From positions 806,001 to 870,000 of the forward strand of contig NZ_JAIVMC010000001.1 in the NCBI RefSeq assembly GCF_020177265.1: 64,000 nt of DNA. Direction: 5' to 3'. Both the position numbers and the translations under genes were made by a program. Below are positions 11,767-20,787 of this stretch, piece by piece (the first letter of the stretch is position 1; each line of letters opens with the position of its first letter). Source of the DNA: Pseudooceanicola marinus. Lineage in GTDB: Bacteria > Pseudomonadota > Alphaproteobacteria > Rhodobacterales > Rhodobacteraceae. The notes under the pieces were generated by a model. That model was not told the origin of the DNA, searched no databases, and saw only the letters and a list, made by a program, of their open reading frames with translations.

Positions 11767-12734
11767 GCGTCGATATTGGCGAACTTGGTCCCCGCGCCGC
11801 CGCCCGAGTTCTTCGACCAGTCGCGTTTCACGCCCAGCCACAGCACCACGTTCTTGGCCACGTAGACCGAGGAATAGGTGCCGATGACCACGCCCCAGGT
11901 GATGGCGAAGACGAAGCTGCGGATCACGTCGCCGCCCAGCACCAGCAGCGCAATCAGCGCCAGAAGCGTGGTGCCCGAGGTCATGATCGTCCGGCTAAGC
12001 GTCTCGTTGACCGAGATGTTCATCACGTCGATCAGCGGCTTCTGCTTGAACTTCCGAAGGTTCTCCCGCAGCCGGTCGAAAATCACCACCGTGTCGTTGA
12101 TCGAATAGCCGATGATCGTCAGCAGTGCCGCGATCGTGGCCAGGTCGAAGCGGATCTGCAGCAGGCTGAACACGCCGATGGTCAGGATCACGTCGTGGAA
12201 CAGCGCAAAGACCGCTCCCAGCGAGAACTGCCATTCAAAGCGCAGCCAGATGTAGAAGAGGATCGCCGCCAGCGCCGCCGAAACGGCCAGGACGGCCGTC
12301 CGGATCAGCTCGCCCGACACCTTCGGCCCGACGCTTTCGACGCTGGTGAAGCGGATCGAGGGATCCACCTCCTGCAGCGCGGCCTCCACCGTGGCCACCG
12401 TGTCGGCGGCGACGGCTTCCTGGTCGTCCTGCGCCTGGATGCGCACCATGGCCACGTGTTTGTCCTCCCCGAAGGAGGGGTCGAACACCTCGGAGATCAC
12501 CACGTCGCCCAGCCCCAGCGGGTCCAGCGCGTCGCGATAGGCGCCCACGTCGACCGAGCTCGTGCTTTCGGTGCGCAGCGTGGTGCCACCGCGGAAGTCG
12601 ATGCCGAAGTTCAGCCCGACCACCAGCCACAGGATCACCGAGGCGACCATGGCCACCGCCGAGATCCCGAAGGTCAGGTAGCGGTACTTGAAGAAGTCGA
12701 TGTGGGTGTCCTGGGGAACAAGTCTCAGCCGCAT
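11763..12734 (-). CDS. secF: Protein translocase subunit SecF
   Basis: A 323-residue inner-membrane partner of SecD that uses the proton gradient to assist Sec export. The N-terminal helix precedes the periplasmic domain starting GIDFRGGT. The C-terminal five-helix RND domain contains YSINDTVVIFDRLREN and a conserved VNETLSRTI segment. The start at 12734 gives the normal N-terminus MRLRLVPQDT; it lies 2 bp beyond the secD stop. It is part of a yajC-secD-secF-TSUP run. Confidence 0.97.
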   Translation of the reverse strand: MRLRLVPQDTHIDFFKYRYLTFGISAVAMVASVILWLVVGLNFGIDFRGGTTLRTESTSSVDVGAYRDALDPLGLGDVVISEVFDPSFGEDKHVAMVRIQAQDDQEAVAADTVATVEAALQEVDPSIRFTSVESVGPKVSGELIRTAVLAVSAALAAILFYIWLRFEWQFSLGAVFALFHDVILTIGVFSLLQIRFDLATIAALLTIIGYSINDTVVIFDRLRENLRKFKQKPLIDVMNISVNETLSRTIMTSGTTLLALIALLVLGGDVIRSFVFAITWGVVIGTYSSVYVAKNVVLWLGVKRDWSKNSGGGAGTKFANIDA

Positions 12735-12736
12735 GA

Positions 12737-14383
12737 TCAGATCTCCAGCGTCTTGGGCCGCGCCCGTTCGAACCACATGACCACGATCAGCCGCGTGATG
12801 TAGATGGCCGTGAAGACCGAGGTGAGGATGCCGATCCCCAGCGTCACCGAGAAGCCGCGCACGGGGCCCGAGCCCAGCACGAAGAGGATCACGGCCACGA
12901 TGAAGGTGGTGATGTTGGCGTCGATGATCGCCGACAGCGCCCGGTCATAGCCCAGCTCGATCGCCCGCGCCGGGCCCTTGGCCGTCTTCAGTTCCTCACG
13001 GATCCGCTCGAAGACCAGCACGTTGGCGTCCACCGCCATGCCGATGGTCAGCACGATCCCGGCGATGCCCGGCAGGGTCAGCGTGGCGCCGATCATCGAC
13101 AGCAGGCCGAAGATCAGCCCGACGTTCAGGATCAGCGCGATATTGGCGAAGAGACCGAAGAGCCCGTAGCTGGCGAACATGAAGACCAGCACGGCGATGC
13201 CCGCCACGATACAGGCGATCTTGCCCGCCTGGATGCTGTCGGCGCCCAGTTCCGGGCCGATCGTCCGCTCTTCGAGGAAGTCGAGGCCAGCTGGCAGCGC
13301 GCCTGCGCGCAGCAGGACGGCCAGCTGGGTGCTTTCCTCGACGCTGAAGTTGCCGGTGATGATGCCCGAGCCGCCGGCGATATGCGCCTGGATGACCGGG
13401 GCCGAGATGACCTCGTTGTCCAGGACGATGGCGAAGGGGTTTCCGATGTTCTCGGCGGTGTAGTCACCGAACTTGCGTGCGCCCGAGGGGTTGAACCGGA
13501 AGGACACGGCGGGCCGCCCATTCTGATCGAAGCTGGGCTGCGCATCCACCAGTTCCTCGCCCGAGACGACGGGCGCGGTTTCCAGCACGTAGAAGAGGCC
13601 GTCATCATCCAGTGACGGCAGCACCTCCTGCCCCGCGGAGGGGCGGGTGTCGCCGTTGGTGGTGGAGGTGACGACGGGCTGGAAGGTCAGCTGCGCGGTG
13701 GTGCCGATGATCTCCTTCAGCTCGGCCGCGGAACCGATGCCGGGCACCTGGATCAGGATCCGGTCGCTGCCCTGGCGCTGGATGGTGGGCTCACGGGTGC
13801 CGACCTCGTCGATCCGGCGGCGGATGATCTCAAGGCTCTGGCGCACCGTACGGTCGTCCGTCGCCAGGCGCTCGGCCTCCGACAGCTGCACGGTGATCGT
13901 GTCGCCCTCGCCCGACGAGACCACGATGTCGCTGGCGCCCGCGCCGGTCAGCGAGGTCACGGGCTGCGACAGGCCGCGCACCAGTTCAACCGCGCGGTCG
14001 AGACCGGCCGGATCGCCGATGCGCACCACCAGGGTGCCGTCGTCGGAGGGTTGCAGGCGGATCGTGCCGACCTCGTCGCGGTGATCGCGCAGCAGGTTGC
14101 GGACCTCGGGCCACAGCCCTTCCATCCGCGTCTGGTAGACCTCTTCCACCCGCACTTCGGCCAGCAGATGCGCCCCGCCCCGCAGGTCGAGGCCAAGGTT
14201 CACCAGTCCGGACGGCAGGAAGGAGGGCCAGCCGCTGACGCCGGTGTCATCGCCCGCCTGGGCGGCCACCTCGTCGTTGTAGGCCTCGACCCGGGAATAG
14301 AAGGTATTGGGAAGGGCCAGCAGCAGACCGAGGGCGACAAGCCCCCAGATCAGGACCCGTTTCCACGTTTCGATTTGCAGCAT
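12737..14383 (-). CDS. secD: Protein translocase subunit SecD
   Basis: A 548-residue SecD. The P1 region starts GLDLRGGAHLL, the head domain follows, and the C-terminal membrane half contains GIVLTIGMAVDANVLVFERIREE, here cited as its two parts GIAGIVLTIGMAVDANV and LVFERIREE. The conserved aspartate in AVDANV is needed for proton-driven function in the family. Length is a little short of the E. coli protein, as is common in Alphaproteobacteria. It is followed by secF after 2 bp and preceded by yajC. Confidence 0.97.
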   Translation of the reverse strand: MLQIETWKRVLIWGLVALGLLLALPNTFYSRVEAYNDEVAAQAGDDTGVSGWPSFLPSGLVNLGLDLRGGAHLLAEVRVEEVYQTRMEGLWPEVRNLLRDHRDEVGTIRLQPSDDGTLVVRIGDPAGLDRAVELVRGLSQPVTSLTGAGASDIVVSSGEGDTITVQLSEAERLATDDRTVRQSLEIIRRRIDEVGTREPTIQRQGSDRILIQVPGIGSAAELKEIIGTTAQLTFQPVVTSTTNGDTRPSAGQEVLPSLDDDGLFYVLETAPVVSGEELVDAQPSFDQNGRPAVSFRFNPSGARKFGDYTAENIGNPFAIVLDNEVISAPVIQAHIAGGSGIITGNFSVEESTQLAVLLRAGALPAGLDFLEERTIGPELGADSIQAGKIACIVAGIAVLVFMFASYGLFGLFANIALILNVGLIFGLLSMIGATLTLPGIAGIVLTIGMAVDANVLVFERIREELKTAKGPARAIELGYDRALSAIIDANITTFIVAVILFVLGSGPVRGFSVTLGIGILTSVFTAIYITRLIVVMWFERARPKTLEI

Positions 14384-14475
14384 GTCGGCCCTTTCCTGAA
14401 GGCGTGTGCCGGCGCCGGGCCCGGATCACGCGACGGGGCGCGCCTGGCGCACCCCGACCGCCCGGACCCCGGGCC

Positions 14476-14769
14476 TTACTTCGCCTCTGCGGCGGGCTCG
14501 GTCTTGGAGACCACGTTCGCGAGGGTGGATTTCACCACGCGGACCTTCACGCCCTCGGCGATCTCGACCTCGACCTCGCCGTCGTCCTTGACCTTGGAGA
14601 CCTTGCCCATGATGCCCCCCTGGGTGATCACCTGGTCGCCCCGGCGCACGCCATCGACCATGGCACGATGTTCCTTCATCTTCTTCTGCTGCGGACGGAT
14701 CAGCAGGAAATACATGATCGCGAAGATCAGGATCAGCGGCAGGAACTGCGCGATAGCGTTGCCTTCCAT
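14476..14769 (-). CDS. yajC: Preprotein translocase accessory subunit YajC
   Basis: A 97-residue protein with one N-terminal helix (residues 8-25, FLPLILIFAIMYFLLI) followed by IRPQQKKMKEH and the small beta domain with GDQVITQGGIMGKV. YajC joins SecDF at the SecYEG channel. The ATG at 14769 has a strong AGAGGGGAG ribosome-binding site; longer readings upstream are compositional. It opens the secretion operon. Confidence 0.97.
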   Translation of the reverse strand: MEGNAIAQFLPLILIFAIMYFLLIRPQQKKMKEHRAMVDGVRRGDQVITQGGIMGKVSKVKDDGEVEVEIAEGVKVRVVKSTLANVVSKTEPAAEAK

Positions 14770-15131
14770 GGGGCTCCCCTCTTTTGGCCACCCGCGAGAC
14801 TGCCCCGCGGAATTTGGCCGGAACCTATGTGCGGTGCTGGGGGATTGCAAGGTGAGAAGGGGCCCGGGCGGGTGCCGGGCGCACACATTCGCGGGGGCGC
14901 GCGGGCGGTGCGGCGGGGTTTCGGGCGGGTCGGGGATTTCGAGCGCCGGGGTGCGGGGGCTTGGCCCGAGGTTGGACGCCCCGAGGGTGGAGGGCACCCC
15001 ACCGTCTTTCGGGCACTCCCGCGCCCTGCCCCGGCGAAACGCCCCGGGGATCCCGTCGCCGCTGTTGCGCTCTGGCGTCAGGGCGTTAACCATTCGGTTG
15101 GGGATCTTGGGACTTGGGGAACAGGCGAAAG
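14770..15131. other. Divergent intergenic region, yajC / pentapeptide gene
   Basis: This 362-bp GC-rich stretch holds the yajC promoter (minus) and the promoter of the pentapeptide-repeat gene (plus). No clear boxes, hairpins or RNA genes were recognised. The least GC-rich part is GGGCGTTAACCATTCGG near 15081. Confidence 0.4.
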
Positions 15132-16715
15132 ATGGACAGCTATCTGCAAGTGGTGACGCATCCGTTTCTATGGATCGCGGCGGGGTTCACCGTGCTGATC
15201 TTCCTGATCCAGGGGGTGAACTCGACCAAGGATGGCACACAGCGCAAGGCCAACCGCACGTCCCCGATCAACCACCTGCGGCGCCACTACGTCTCTTTCC
15301 TGACCGCAGCCGCCCTGACCCTCTTTGCCGGAGCGCTCTGGTTCTACCTGTTCGAGGTCGGCCTATCGATTCATGACCTCGTGGACCTGCTGCGCGAACG
15401 CGCGGCGCTAGAGCGTGCCGACTATACCGACGCCGAAACCGGCCAGATCACCTTCGCCAGCTACGAAGACCTCCGCAACATCGGCTACACCGCCGCCGTT
15501 CTGATCGGCGTTCTGGCGGCAACCGCCACGCTGATCTTCTCTCTGATCCGGGTCTGGACCAACGAACGGACAACCCGAGCGACCGAAGAAGGGCTGATCA
15601 CGGATCGGATCAACAAGGCGGTCGAGGGGCTGGGGGCGGAGAAGAAGGTCGACAAGATCGGGCGGCCGGTGGTGATCGTCAAGGCCGACGACACTCAGGA
15701 AGCGCTGATCGAATGGGAGAACACCGGTCTGGAGCTGCCTGCGCTGGCTAAGATCCACGAAAAGGCACGCTGGCAGGTCTTTTCCCGCAGCGAACCGAAT
15801 CTCGAGGTGCGCATCGGCGCCATCCTCTCGCTGGAGCGGATCGCTCAAGACAGCGCACGTGACCATATCCAGATCATGGAAATCCTCTGCGCCTATATCC
15901 GGGAGAATATCGGCAACCGGCCCATCCTGCCGCTACCAGAGGATCGGACGCCGCAGTCGTGGCGCGCATGGGGAAAACCGGGCCTCGCGGCGGTGCCCCG
16001 GCTCGACATCGACATGGCGCTGAAGGTGATCGAACGGCGCGGGGCGGGTCGCAAGGCGGCAGAGGCCGCACAGGAGCCGGCGTTCCAGCTGGGGCTGGAA
16101 CGGCTCGCGGGAACAGGGCTGGACCTGCGAGGGCGGGCGTTGGAAAAGGCGGTTCTCCGGGGCGCGGAGTTGCAGGGGGCGGACCTTGGGTTCGCGCAGT
16201 TGCAGGGGGCGGACCTCAGGCGCGCGAAGTTGCAGGGGGCGCACCTCGGGGACGCGGAGTTGAAGGGGGCGGACCTAAGGGACGCGGAGTTGCAGGGGGC
16301 GCACCTCGGGGGCGCGAAGTTGCAGGGGGCGCACCTCGGGGCCGCGAAGTTGCAGGGGGCGGACCTCGGGGGCGCGAAGTTGCAGGGGGCGAACCTCTGG
16401 GACGCGGAGTTGCAGGGGGCGAACCTCATGGGCGCGGAGTTCGACGCCGCGACAGACCTCAGCAGCGCTACTCTCCGAGGTGCGCTGCTGCGCTTTGTCG
16501 ATTTTACCAACGTCCCACAGATCGACGCGCATCTCGACCCCGATCAGGTCTTCTTCGACGGCTCCATCACCCTCCCCGGCGTGATCACCAGCGACATGCC
16601 GAAGTGGCCCTACGAGGACCGTCGGGACGTTCTTGAGTTTGGCGACCTCAACCGAGCCTGGCGCGCCTGGCAACGCGAACACCACCCGGACACCCTGCCC
16701 GACCACCTCCGCTAG
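15132..16715 (+). CDS. Membrane-anchored pentapeptide-repeat protein
   Basis: A 527-residue protein with three predicted membrane helices at about residues 9-27, 54-75 and 117-142. A soluble middle region follows, then a pentapeptide-repeat domain at about residues 335-440 made of A(D/N/H)L-x-x units such as LQGADLGGAKLQGANL. The repeats form a right-handed quadrilateral beta-helix. About 20 units are countable and are unusually uniform, because the DNA itself is a 30-bp tandem repeat. The role is unknown; membrane-fused versions may scaffold or sense. The ATG at 15132 is preferred over the TTG at 15114. It is a lone gene between yajC (divergent) and serS. Confidence 0.85.
   Translation: MDSYLQVVTHPFLWIAAGFTVLIFLIQGVNSTKDGTQRKANRTSPINHLRRHYVSFLTAAALTLFAGALWFYLFEVGLSIHDLVDLLRERAALERADYTDAETGQITFASYEDLRNIGYTAAVLIGVLAATATLIFSLIRVWTNERTTRATEEGLITDRINKAVEGLGAEKKVDKIGRPVVIVKADDTQEALIEWENTGLELPALAKIHEKARWQVFSRSEPNLEVRIGAILSLERIAQDSARDHIQIMEILCAYIRENIGNRPILPLPEDRTPQSWRAWGKPGLAAVPRLDIDMALKVIERRGAGRKAAEAAQEPAFQLGLERLAGTGLDLRGRALEKAVLRGAELQGADLGFAQLQGADLRRAKLQGAHLGDAELKGADLRDAELQGAHLGGAKLQGAHLGAAKLQGADLGGAKLQGANLWDAELQGANLMGAEFDAATDLSSATLRGALLRFVDFTNVPQIDAHLDPDQVFFDGSITLPGVITSDMPKWPYEDRRDVLEFGDLNRAWRAWQREHHPDTLPDHLR
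16157..16440 (+). repeat. Tandem ~30-bp DNA repeat inside the pentapeptide gene
   Basis: Successive units of the form GCGnAGTTGCAGGGGGCGnAC plus CTCnGGGnC recur every 30 bp about nine times, differing at only a few positions. Each unit encodes two pentapeptides. The near identity at third codon positions indicates recent expansion or gene conversion, not just selection on protein. Confidence 0.85.
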
Positions 16716-16834
16716 CCCCCGCGCCACACTCCGCGCCTGCCCCCGCACTCCCCTGTACCCTTTCGCGGGCTTTTGCGGCATAAGGCCCCCGACTCAACGC
16801 GGCCCCGCGCCGCCCCATTTCAGGAGTGCACGAC

Positions 16835-18127
16835 ATGCATGACATCCGCACCATCCGCGACAATCCGGCCGCCTTCGACGCCGCCCTGTCCCGCCGTGGC
16901 GCCTCGCCCGTGTCGTCCTCCTTGCTGGCCCTCGACGAGGAGCGCCGCGCCAAGATCCAGGCCGCCGAGGCCGCCCAGGCCGAGCAGAACGCCGCCTCCA
17001 AACAGGTCGGCGCCGCCAAGGCCAAGGGTGACGAGGCCGAGTTCGAGCGGCTGCGCGCCCTGGTGGCCGAGAAGAAACAGGCCGTCGCCGCCATGCAGGC
17101 CGAGGCCAAGGAGCTGGACGCGCAGCTGACCGAGGCCCTGATGGGCATCCCCAACCTGCCCTTCGACGACACCCCCGACGGCAGGGACGAGGACGACAAC
17201 GTCGAGATCCACCGCTGGGGCACCCCGCCGGAGCTGTCCTTCGCCCCGAAGGAGCATTACGAGCTGGCGGGCGTCGTCCCGGGCATGGATTTCGAGACGG
17301 CGGCGAAGCTCTCGGGCTCGCGCTTCGTGGTGCTGTCGGGCGCCGTGGCGCGGATACACCGGGCGCTGGCGCAGTTCATGGTCAACACCCATGTGGACGA
17401 GAACGGTCTGACCGAGACCTGGACCCCCGTTCTGGTGCGTGAAGAGATGATGCAGGGCACCGGCCAGCTGCCGAAGTTCGGCGAGGACAGCTACCAAACG
17501 ACCAATGGCTGGTGGCTGGTGCCGACCGCCGAGGTGCCGCTGACCAATATCGTCAACGGCGAGACCGTCGAGGAAGGCTACCTGCCCCGCCGCTACGTGG
17601 CCCACACCCAGTGCTTCCGCTCCGAAGCCGGTTCCGCCGGGCGCGACACCGCCGGGATGCTGCGCCAGCACCAGTTCGAGAAGGTCGAGATGGTTTCGAT
17701 CACCCATCCCGACGCCTCGCGCGACGAGCTGGACCGGATGACCAAATGCGCCGAAGGGATCCTGGAGAAGCTGGGCCTGGCCTATCGCACCGTGGCGCTC
17801 TGCACCGGCGACATGGGCTTTGGCGCGCGGCGGACCCATGATATCGAGGTCTGGCTGCCCGGGCAGAACACCTACCGCGAGATCAGCTCGGTTTCCGTCT
17901 GCGGCGACTTCCAAGCGCGGCGGATGAACGCGCGGTTCAAGCCCGCCGATGGCGGCAAGCCGCAGTTCGTGCATACGCTGAACGGCTCTGGCCTGGCCGT
18001 GGGCCGCTGCCTGATCGCCGTGCTGGAAAACGGCCAGCAGGAAGACGGCTCGGTAAAACTGCCCGAGGTGCTGGCGCCCTACCTGGGCGGCAAGCTGACC
18101 CTGACCGCCGAGGGCGTGCTCGCTTAA
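16835..18127 (+). CDS. serS: Seryl-tRNA synthetase
   Basis: A 430-residue class II aminoacyl-tRNA synthetase that charges tRNA-Ser. The N-terminal coiled-coil arm spans about residues 30-105 (Ala/Glu/Lys-rich). The catalytic core has TAEVPLTN, motif 2 with [15 protein letters not shown], and motif 3 [16 protein letters not shown]. The ATG at 16835 has AGGAG at the right spacing and is preferred to a GTG three codons upstream. It is the expected length and stands alone. Confidence 0.98.
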   Translation: MHDIRTIRDNPAAFDAALSRRGASPVSSSLLALDEERRAKIQAAEAAQAEQNAASKQVGAAKAKGDEAEFERLRALVAEKKQAVAAMQAEAKELDAQLTEALMGIPNLPFDDTPDGRDEDDNVEIHRWGTPPELSFAPKEHYELAGVVPGMDFETAAKLSGSRFVVLSGAVARIHRALAQFMVNTHVDENGLTETWTPVLVREEMMQGTGQLPKFGEDSYQTTNGWWLVPTAEVPLTNIVNGETVEEGYLPRRYVAHTQCFRSEAGSAGRDTAGMLRQHQFEKVEMVSITHPDASRDELDRMTKCAEGILEKLGLAYRTVALCTGDMGFGARRTHDIEVWLPGQNTYREISSVSVCGDFQARRMNARFKPADGGKPQFVHTLNGSGLAVGRCLIAVLENGQQEDGSVKLPEVLAPYLGGKLTLTAEGVLA

Positions 18128-18199
18128 GCTGCGGCAGCCAAACGCCTGCGACAAAATGACAAACTGCGAGGCCCTGGTGAACCACACCGGGGCCTTATG

Positions 18200-18219
18200 C
18201 GTTTGTCACAGGACAAACG
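18200..18219. promoter_or_regulatory. Inverted repeat before the TspO-like gene
   Basis: A perfect 8-bp inverted repeat, CGTTTGTC (18200-18207) with GACAAACG (18212-18219), lies immediately upstream of the ribosome-binding site of the next gene. Two further GACAAA half-sites occur near 18151 and 18160. It could be an operator or an mRNA hairpin affecting translation; the binding factor is unknown. Confidence 0.5.
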
Positions 18220-18229
18220 GAGGTCTCCC

Positions 18230-18952
18230 ATGTTCCGCATGAAAGCCATTCTCGTGCTTTGCGCCACGATCGCCTTTGCCCTGTCCCCGGTCCTCTCGCC
18301 CGGCTTCTCGGGCTTCACCGCCGATCAGTTCCCGGTGCCGCAGGTCGATCCGCCGATCCAGCCCATGGGGCTGACCTTTGCGGTGATCTGGACGGTGATC
18401 TACGCCTGGCTGATCGTCATGGCGATCTACGGCCTTTTCAAGCGCGCCGACGATGCGGGCTGGGACGCGGGGCGCTGGCCGCTTTTCGCCTCGCTGGTGG
18501 TGGGGGCCGCCTGGATCCCGGTGGCCAACCTGACGCCGATCTGGGCGACGGTGCTGATCTGGATCATGTGGGCCATGGCCCTCTGGGCGCTGTGGCGGGT
18601 GCCGGGGCGCGACCGGCTGTGGCTGCAAGCGCCGCTCGGCCTTTACGCGGGCTGGCTGACGGCGGCCTCTTGCGTGGGGACGGGGGTGCTGGCCACCGGC
18701 TATGGCGCGGCGCCGGTGCTGTGGGTGCATGGCGCCTTCCTGCTGCTGGCCAGCTGGATCGCCGTGGCCGTGGCGCGGCTGTCGCCCGGCGCGCGGCCCT
18801 TCTACCTGGGCGCCATGCTTTGGGCCGTGCTGGGGATCGTGATCGACAATGCCGTGGCGGGCCGGTGGATCTTCGGCGGGATCGCCGCCGCGGTGCTGGT
18901 TGTGCTGCTGCCGATCTTCGCAGCTCACCTGCGGCGCTTCGCAGCGACCTGA
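18230..18952 (+). CDS. TspO/MBR-like multi-pass membrane protein
   Basis: A 240-residue protein with about six to seven helices, rich in Trp. The segment QPMGLTFAVIWTVIYAWLIV resembles the Pro-x-Trp region of tryptophan-rich sensory (TspO/MBR) proteins, but the protein is longer than the typical 160 residues, so it is a distant relative at best. The ATG at 18230 follows AACGGAGG with a 6-bp spacer; an ATG at 18197 lies inside the inverted repeat and lacks a good site. A perfect terminator follows. Ligand and role are unknown. Confidence 0.65.
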   Translation: MFRMKAILVLCATIAFALSPVLSPGFSGFTADQFPVPQVDPPIQPMGLTFAVIWTVIYAWLIVMAIYGLFKRADDAGWDAGRWPLFASLVVGAAWIPVANLTPIWATVLIWIMWAMALWALWRVPGRDRLWLQAPLGLYAGWLTAASCVGTGVLATGYGAAPVLWVHGAFLLLASWIAVAVARLSPGARPFYLGAMLWAVLGIVIDNAVAGRWIFGGIAAAVLVVLLPIFAAHLRRFAAT

Positions 18953-18974
18953 GCGCGGTCGCCGCGACGAGACG

Positions 18975-19001
18975 AAAAGGGCGCCCGCCGGGCGCCCTTT
19001 T
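18975..19001. terminator. Bidirectional terminator, TspO-like gene / der
   Basis: A perfect 12-bp stem AAAAGGGCGCCC / GGGCGCCCTTTT with a 3-base loop lies between two convergent genes. The A and T runs serve transcripts from both sides. Confidence 0.95.
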
Positions 19002-19012
19002 GCATGTCCTTG

Positions 19013-20554
19013 TCACTTCACCGGCTTGCGGCCCAGGGGTTTGCCGCCCGAAGGACGGCTGCCGCGCTTGGGCTTCTCGTCGGCGCGGCCCTTGCCCAGG
19101 TGCTTGCGCAGGCGCGAGGGCGTCGTCTTCGTCTTGTTCTTGTAGGGGTTCTTGTCCCCCTGCCCCCGCATGGTCAGGCGAATGGGCGTGCCCGGCATGT
19201 CGAAATCGGCCCGCAGCCCGTTCACCAGGTAACGCGAGTAGCTGTCGGGGATCTTGTCGGGATGGCTGCACATCACCACGAAGCCCGGCGGCCGCGTCTT
19301 GGCCTGCGTCATGTAGCGCAGGCGGATACGGCGGCCACCCGGGGCGGGCGGCGGGTGCTGTTCCAACATGGCAGTCAGCCAGCGGTTCAGGCGACCGGTG
19401 GAAATACGACGGTTCCAGACCGCATGAGCCTTCAGGATCGCGTCGTGCAGGCGATCGAGGCCGCGGCCCGTCTTGGCAGAGACGGTGATCAGCGGCGCGC
19501 CACGCAGCTGCGGCAGCAGACGCTCGAAGCTTTCCTTCAGCGCCTTCAGCTTCTCCTGCTTCTCGTCCTCGATGTCCCACTTGTTGACGGCGACGACGAC
19601 GGCGCGGCCCTCGCGCTCGGCCAGGTCGGCGATGCGCAGGTCCTGCTGTTCAAAGGGAATGGCAGCGTCGAGCAGGACCACCACCACTTCCGCGAACTTC
19701 ACCGCGCGCAGACCATCGGCGACCGACAGCTTCTCGACCTTGTCCTGCACCTTGGCCTTCTTGCGCATGCCGGCGGTGTCGAAAATCCGCGTGGGCGTGC
19801 CCGCCCAGTCGATCCGCAGCGAGATGGAGTCGCGGGTGATCCCGGCCTCGGGGCCCGTCAGCAGGCGATCCTCGCCCAGGATCTTGTTGATCAGGGTGGA
19901 TTTCCCGGCGTTCGGGCGGCCCACCACGGCGATCTGCAGCGGGCGCTCTTCGCTGGGGGCCCAGGCGGCCTCGGCCTCTTCCTCGCCGCCGTCTTCCTCC
20001 GGCACGCTCACGTCCATCTCGGGCGCGGCGGCCACGGCCACGGCGGTCCGTTCGGCGAAAGTCTCGGACAGGGGCAGCAGGGCGCCGAAGAGGTCAGCCA
20101 TCCCCTCGCCATGCTCGGCGGAGATGCGGACCGGCTCGCCCAAGCCGAGGTTCCAGGCCTCCAGCACGCCGGCATCGGCGGCGGAGCCTTCGCCCTTGTT
20201 GGCGGCCAGGATGACGTGATCGGCCTTCTTGCGCAGGATCTCGGCGAAGACCTCATCCGTCGGCGTCACCCCGGTGCGGGCATCGATCATGAAGAGGCAG
20301 ACGTCGGCCATTTCCACGGCGCGTTCGGTCAGGCGGCGCATGCGCCCCTGCAGGCTGTCGTCGTTGGCATCCTCCAGCCCGGCGGTGTCGATGACGGTGA
20401 AGTCGATGTCGCCCAGGCGCGCCGCGCCCTCGCGCAGGTCGCGCGTGACACCGGGCTGGTCATCCACCAGGGCGAGCTTCTTGCCCACCAGGCGGTTGAA
20501 CAGCGTCGACTTGCCGACATTGGGACGGCCCACGATGGCCAGGGTGAAGGACAT
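19013..20554 (-). CDS. der: Ribosome-assembly GTPase Der
   Basis: A 513-residue double-GTPase (EngA) needed for 50S subunit maturation. The first G domain has GRPNVGKST at residues 9-17 with DTAG and NKGE. The second has GRPNAGKST near residue 211 with DTAGMRKK and NKWD. The C-terminal KH-like domain includes [10 protein letters not shown]-type residues and ends in a long basic Lys/Arg tail with [13 protein letters not shown]. It follows bamB and the YfgM-like gene on the same strand, an arrangement also seen in gammaproteobacteria. Confidence 0.97.
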   Translation of the reverse strand: MSFTLAIVGRPNVGKSTLFNRLVGKKLALVDDQPGVTRDLREGAARLGDIDFTVIDTAGLEDANDDSLQGRMRRLTERAVEMADVCLFMIDARTGVTPTDEVFAEILRKKADHVILAANKGEGSAADAGVLEAWNLGLGEPVRISAEHGEGMADLFGALLPLSETFAERTAVAVAAAPEMDVSVPEEDGGEEEAEAAWAPSEERPLQIAVVGRPNAGKSTLINKILGEDRLLTGPEAGITRDSISLRIDWAGTPTRIFDTAGMRKKAKVQDKVEKLSVADGLRAVKFAEVVVVLLDAAIPFEQQDLRIADLAEREGRAVVVAVNKWDIEDEKQEKLKALKESFERLLPQLRGAPLITVSAKTGRGLDRLHDAILKAHAVWNRRISTGRLNRWLTAMLEQHPPPAPGGRRIRLRYMTQAKTRPPGFVVMCSHPDKIPDSYSRYLVNGLRADFDMPGTPIRLTMRGQGDKNPYKNKTKTTPSRLRKHLGKGRADEKPKRGSRPSGGKPLGRKPVK

Positions 20555-20649
20555 GAACGCCTCTCAGGGTTGCGAAAGCGCCGCATAGCGCGGAATGGGG
20601 GCCGCCGTAAAGGCTGATCGCACCGCCCGGGCCGCGCACGTGGCGCTAG

Positions 20650-20775
20650 GGGGGCGCTGCCCCCGCCTCCGTGCCGGAGACTCCCCCGGAGTATTTTCAG
20701 CTGCCGGATGACAAAGGCGCCGCGCCCTGTTCATCCGACAGCCCCAAATACTCCCGCCGGAGGCAACCGGCCAGG
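20650..20775. repeat. Dispersed intergenic hairpin element, copy 1
   Basis: Begins with GGGGGCGCTGCCCCC, then CTCCGTGCCGGAG and CTCCCCCGGAGTATTTT. A right arm AAATACTCCCGCCGGAGG ends the unit. Inner arms CGGATGA and TCATCCG also pair, so the whole can fold into one long hairpin. About 50 bp of the left part is nearly identical to the copy at 28181. It lies between bamB and der on the transcribed strand, where it could limit read-through or protect mRNA. Confidence 0.75.
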
Positions 20776-20787
20776 GGCCGGTCCGAC

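Noticed and set aside
16157-16440. Regular 30-bp repeats resembling a CRISPR array
   Set aside because: There are no spacers of independent sequence; the repeat is coding and makes pentapeptide units.
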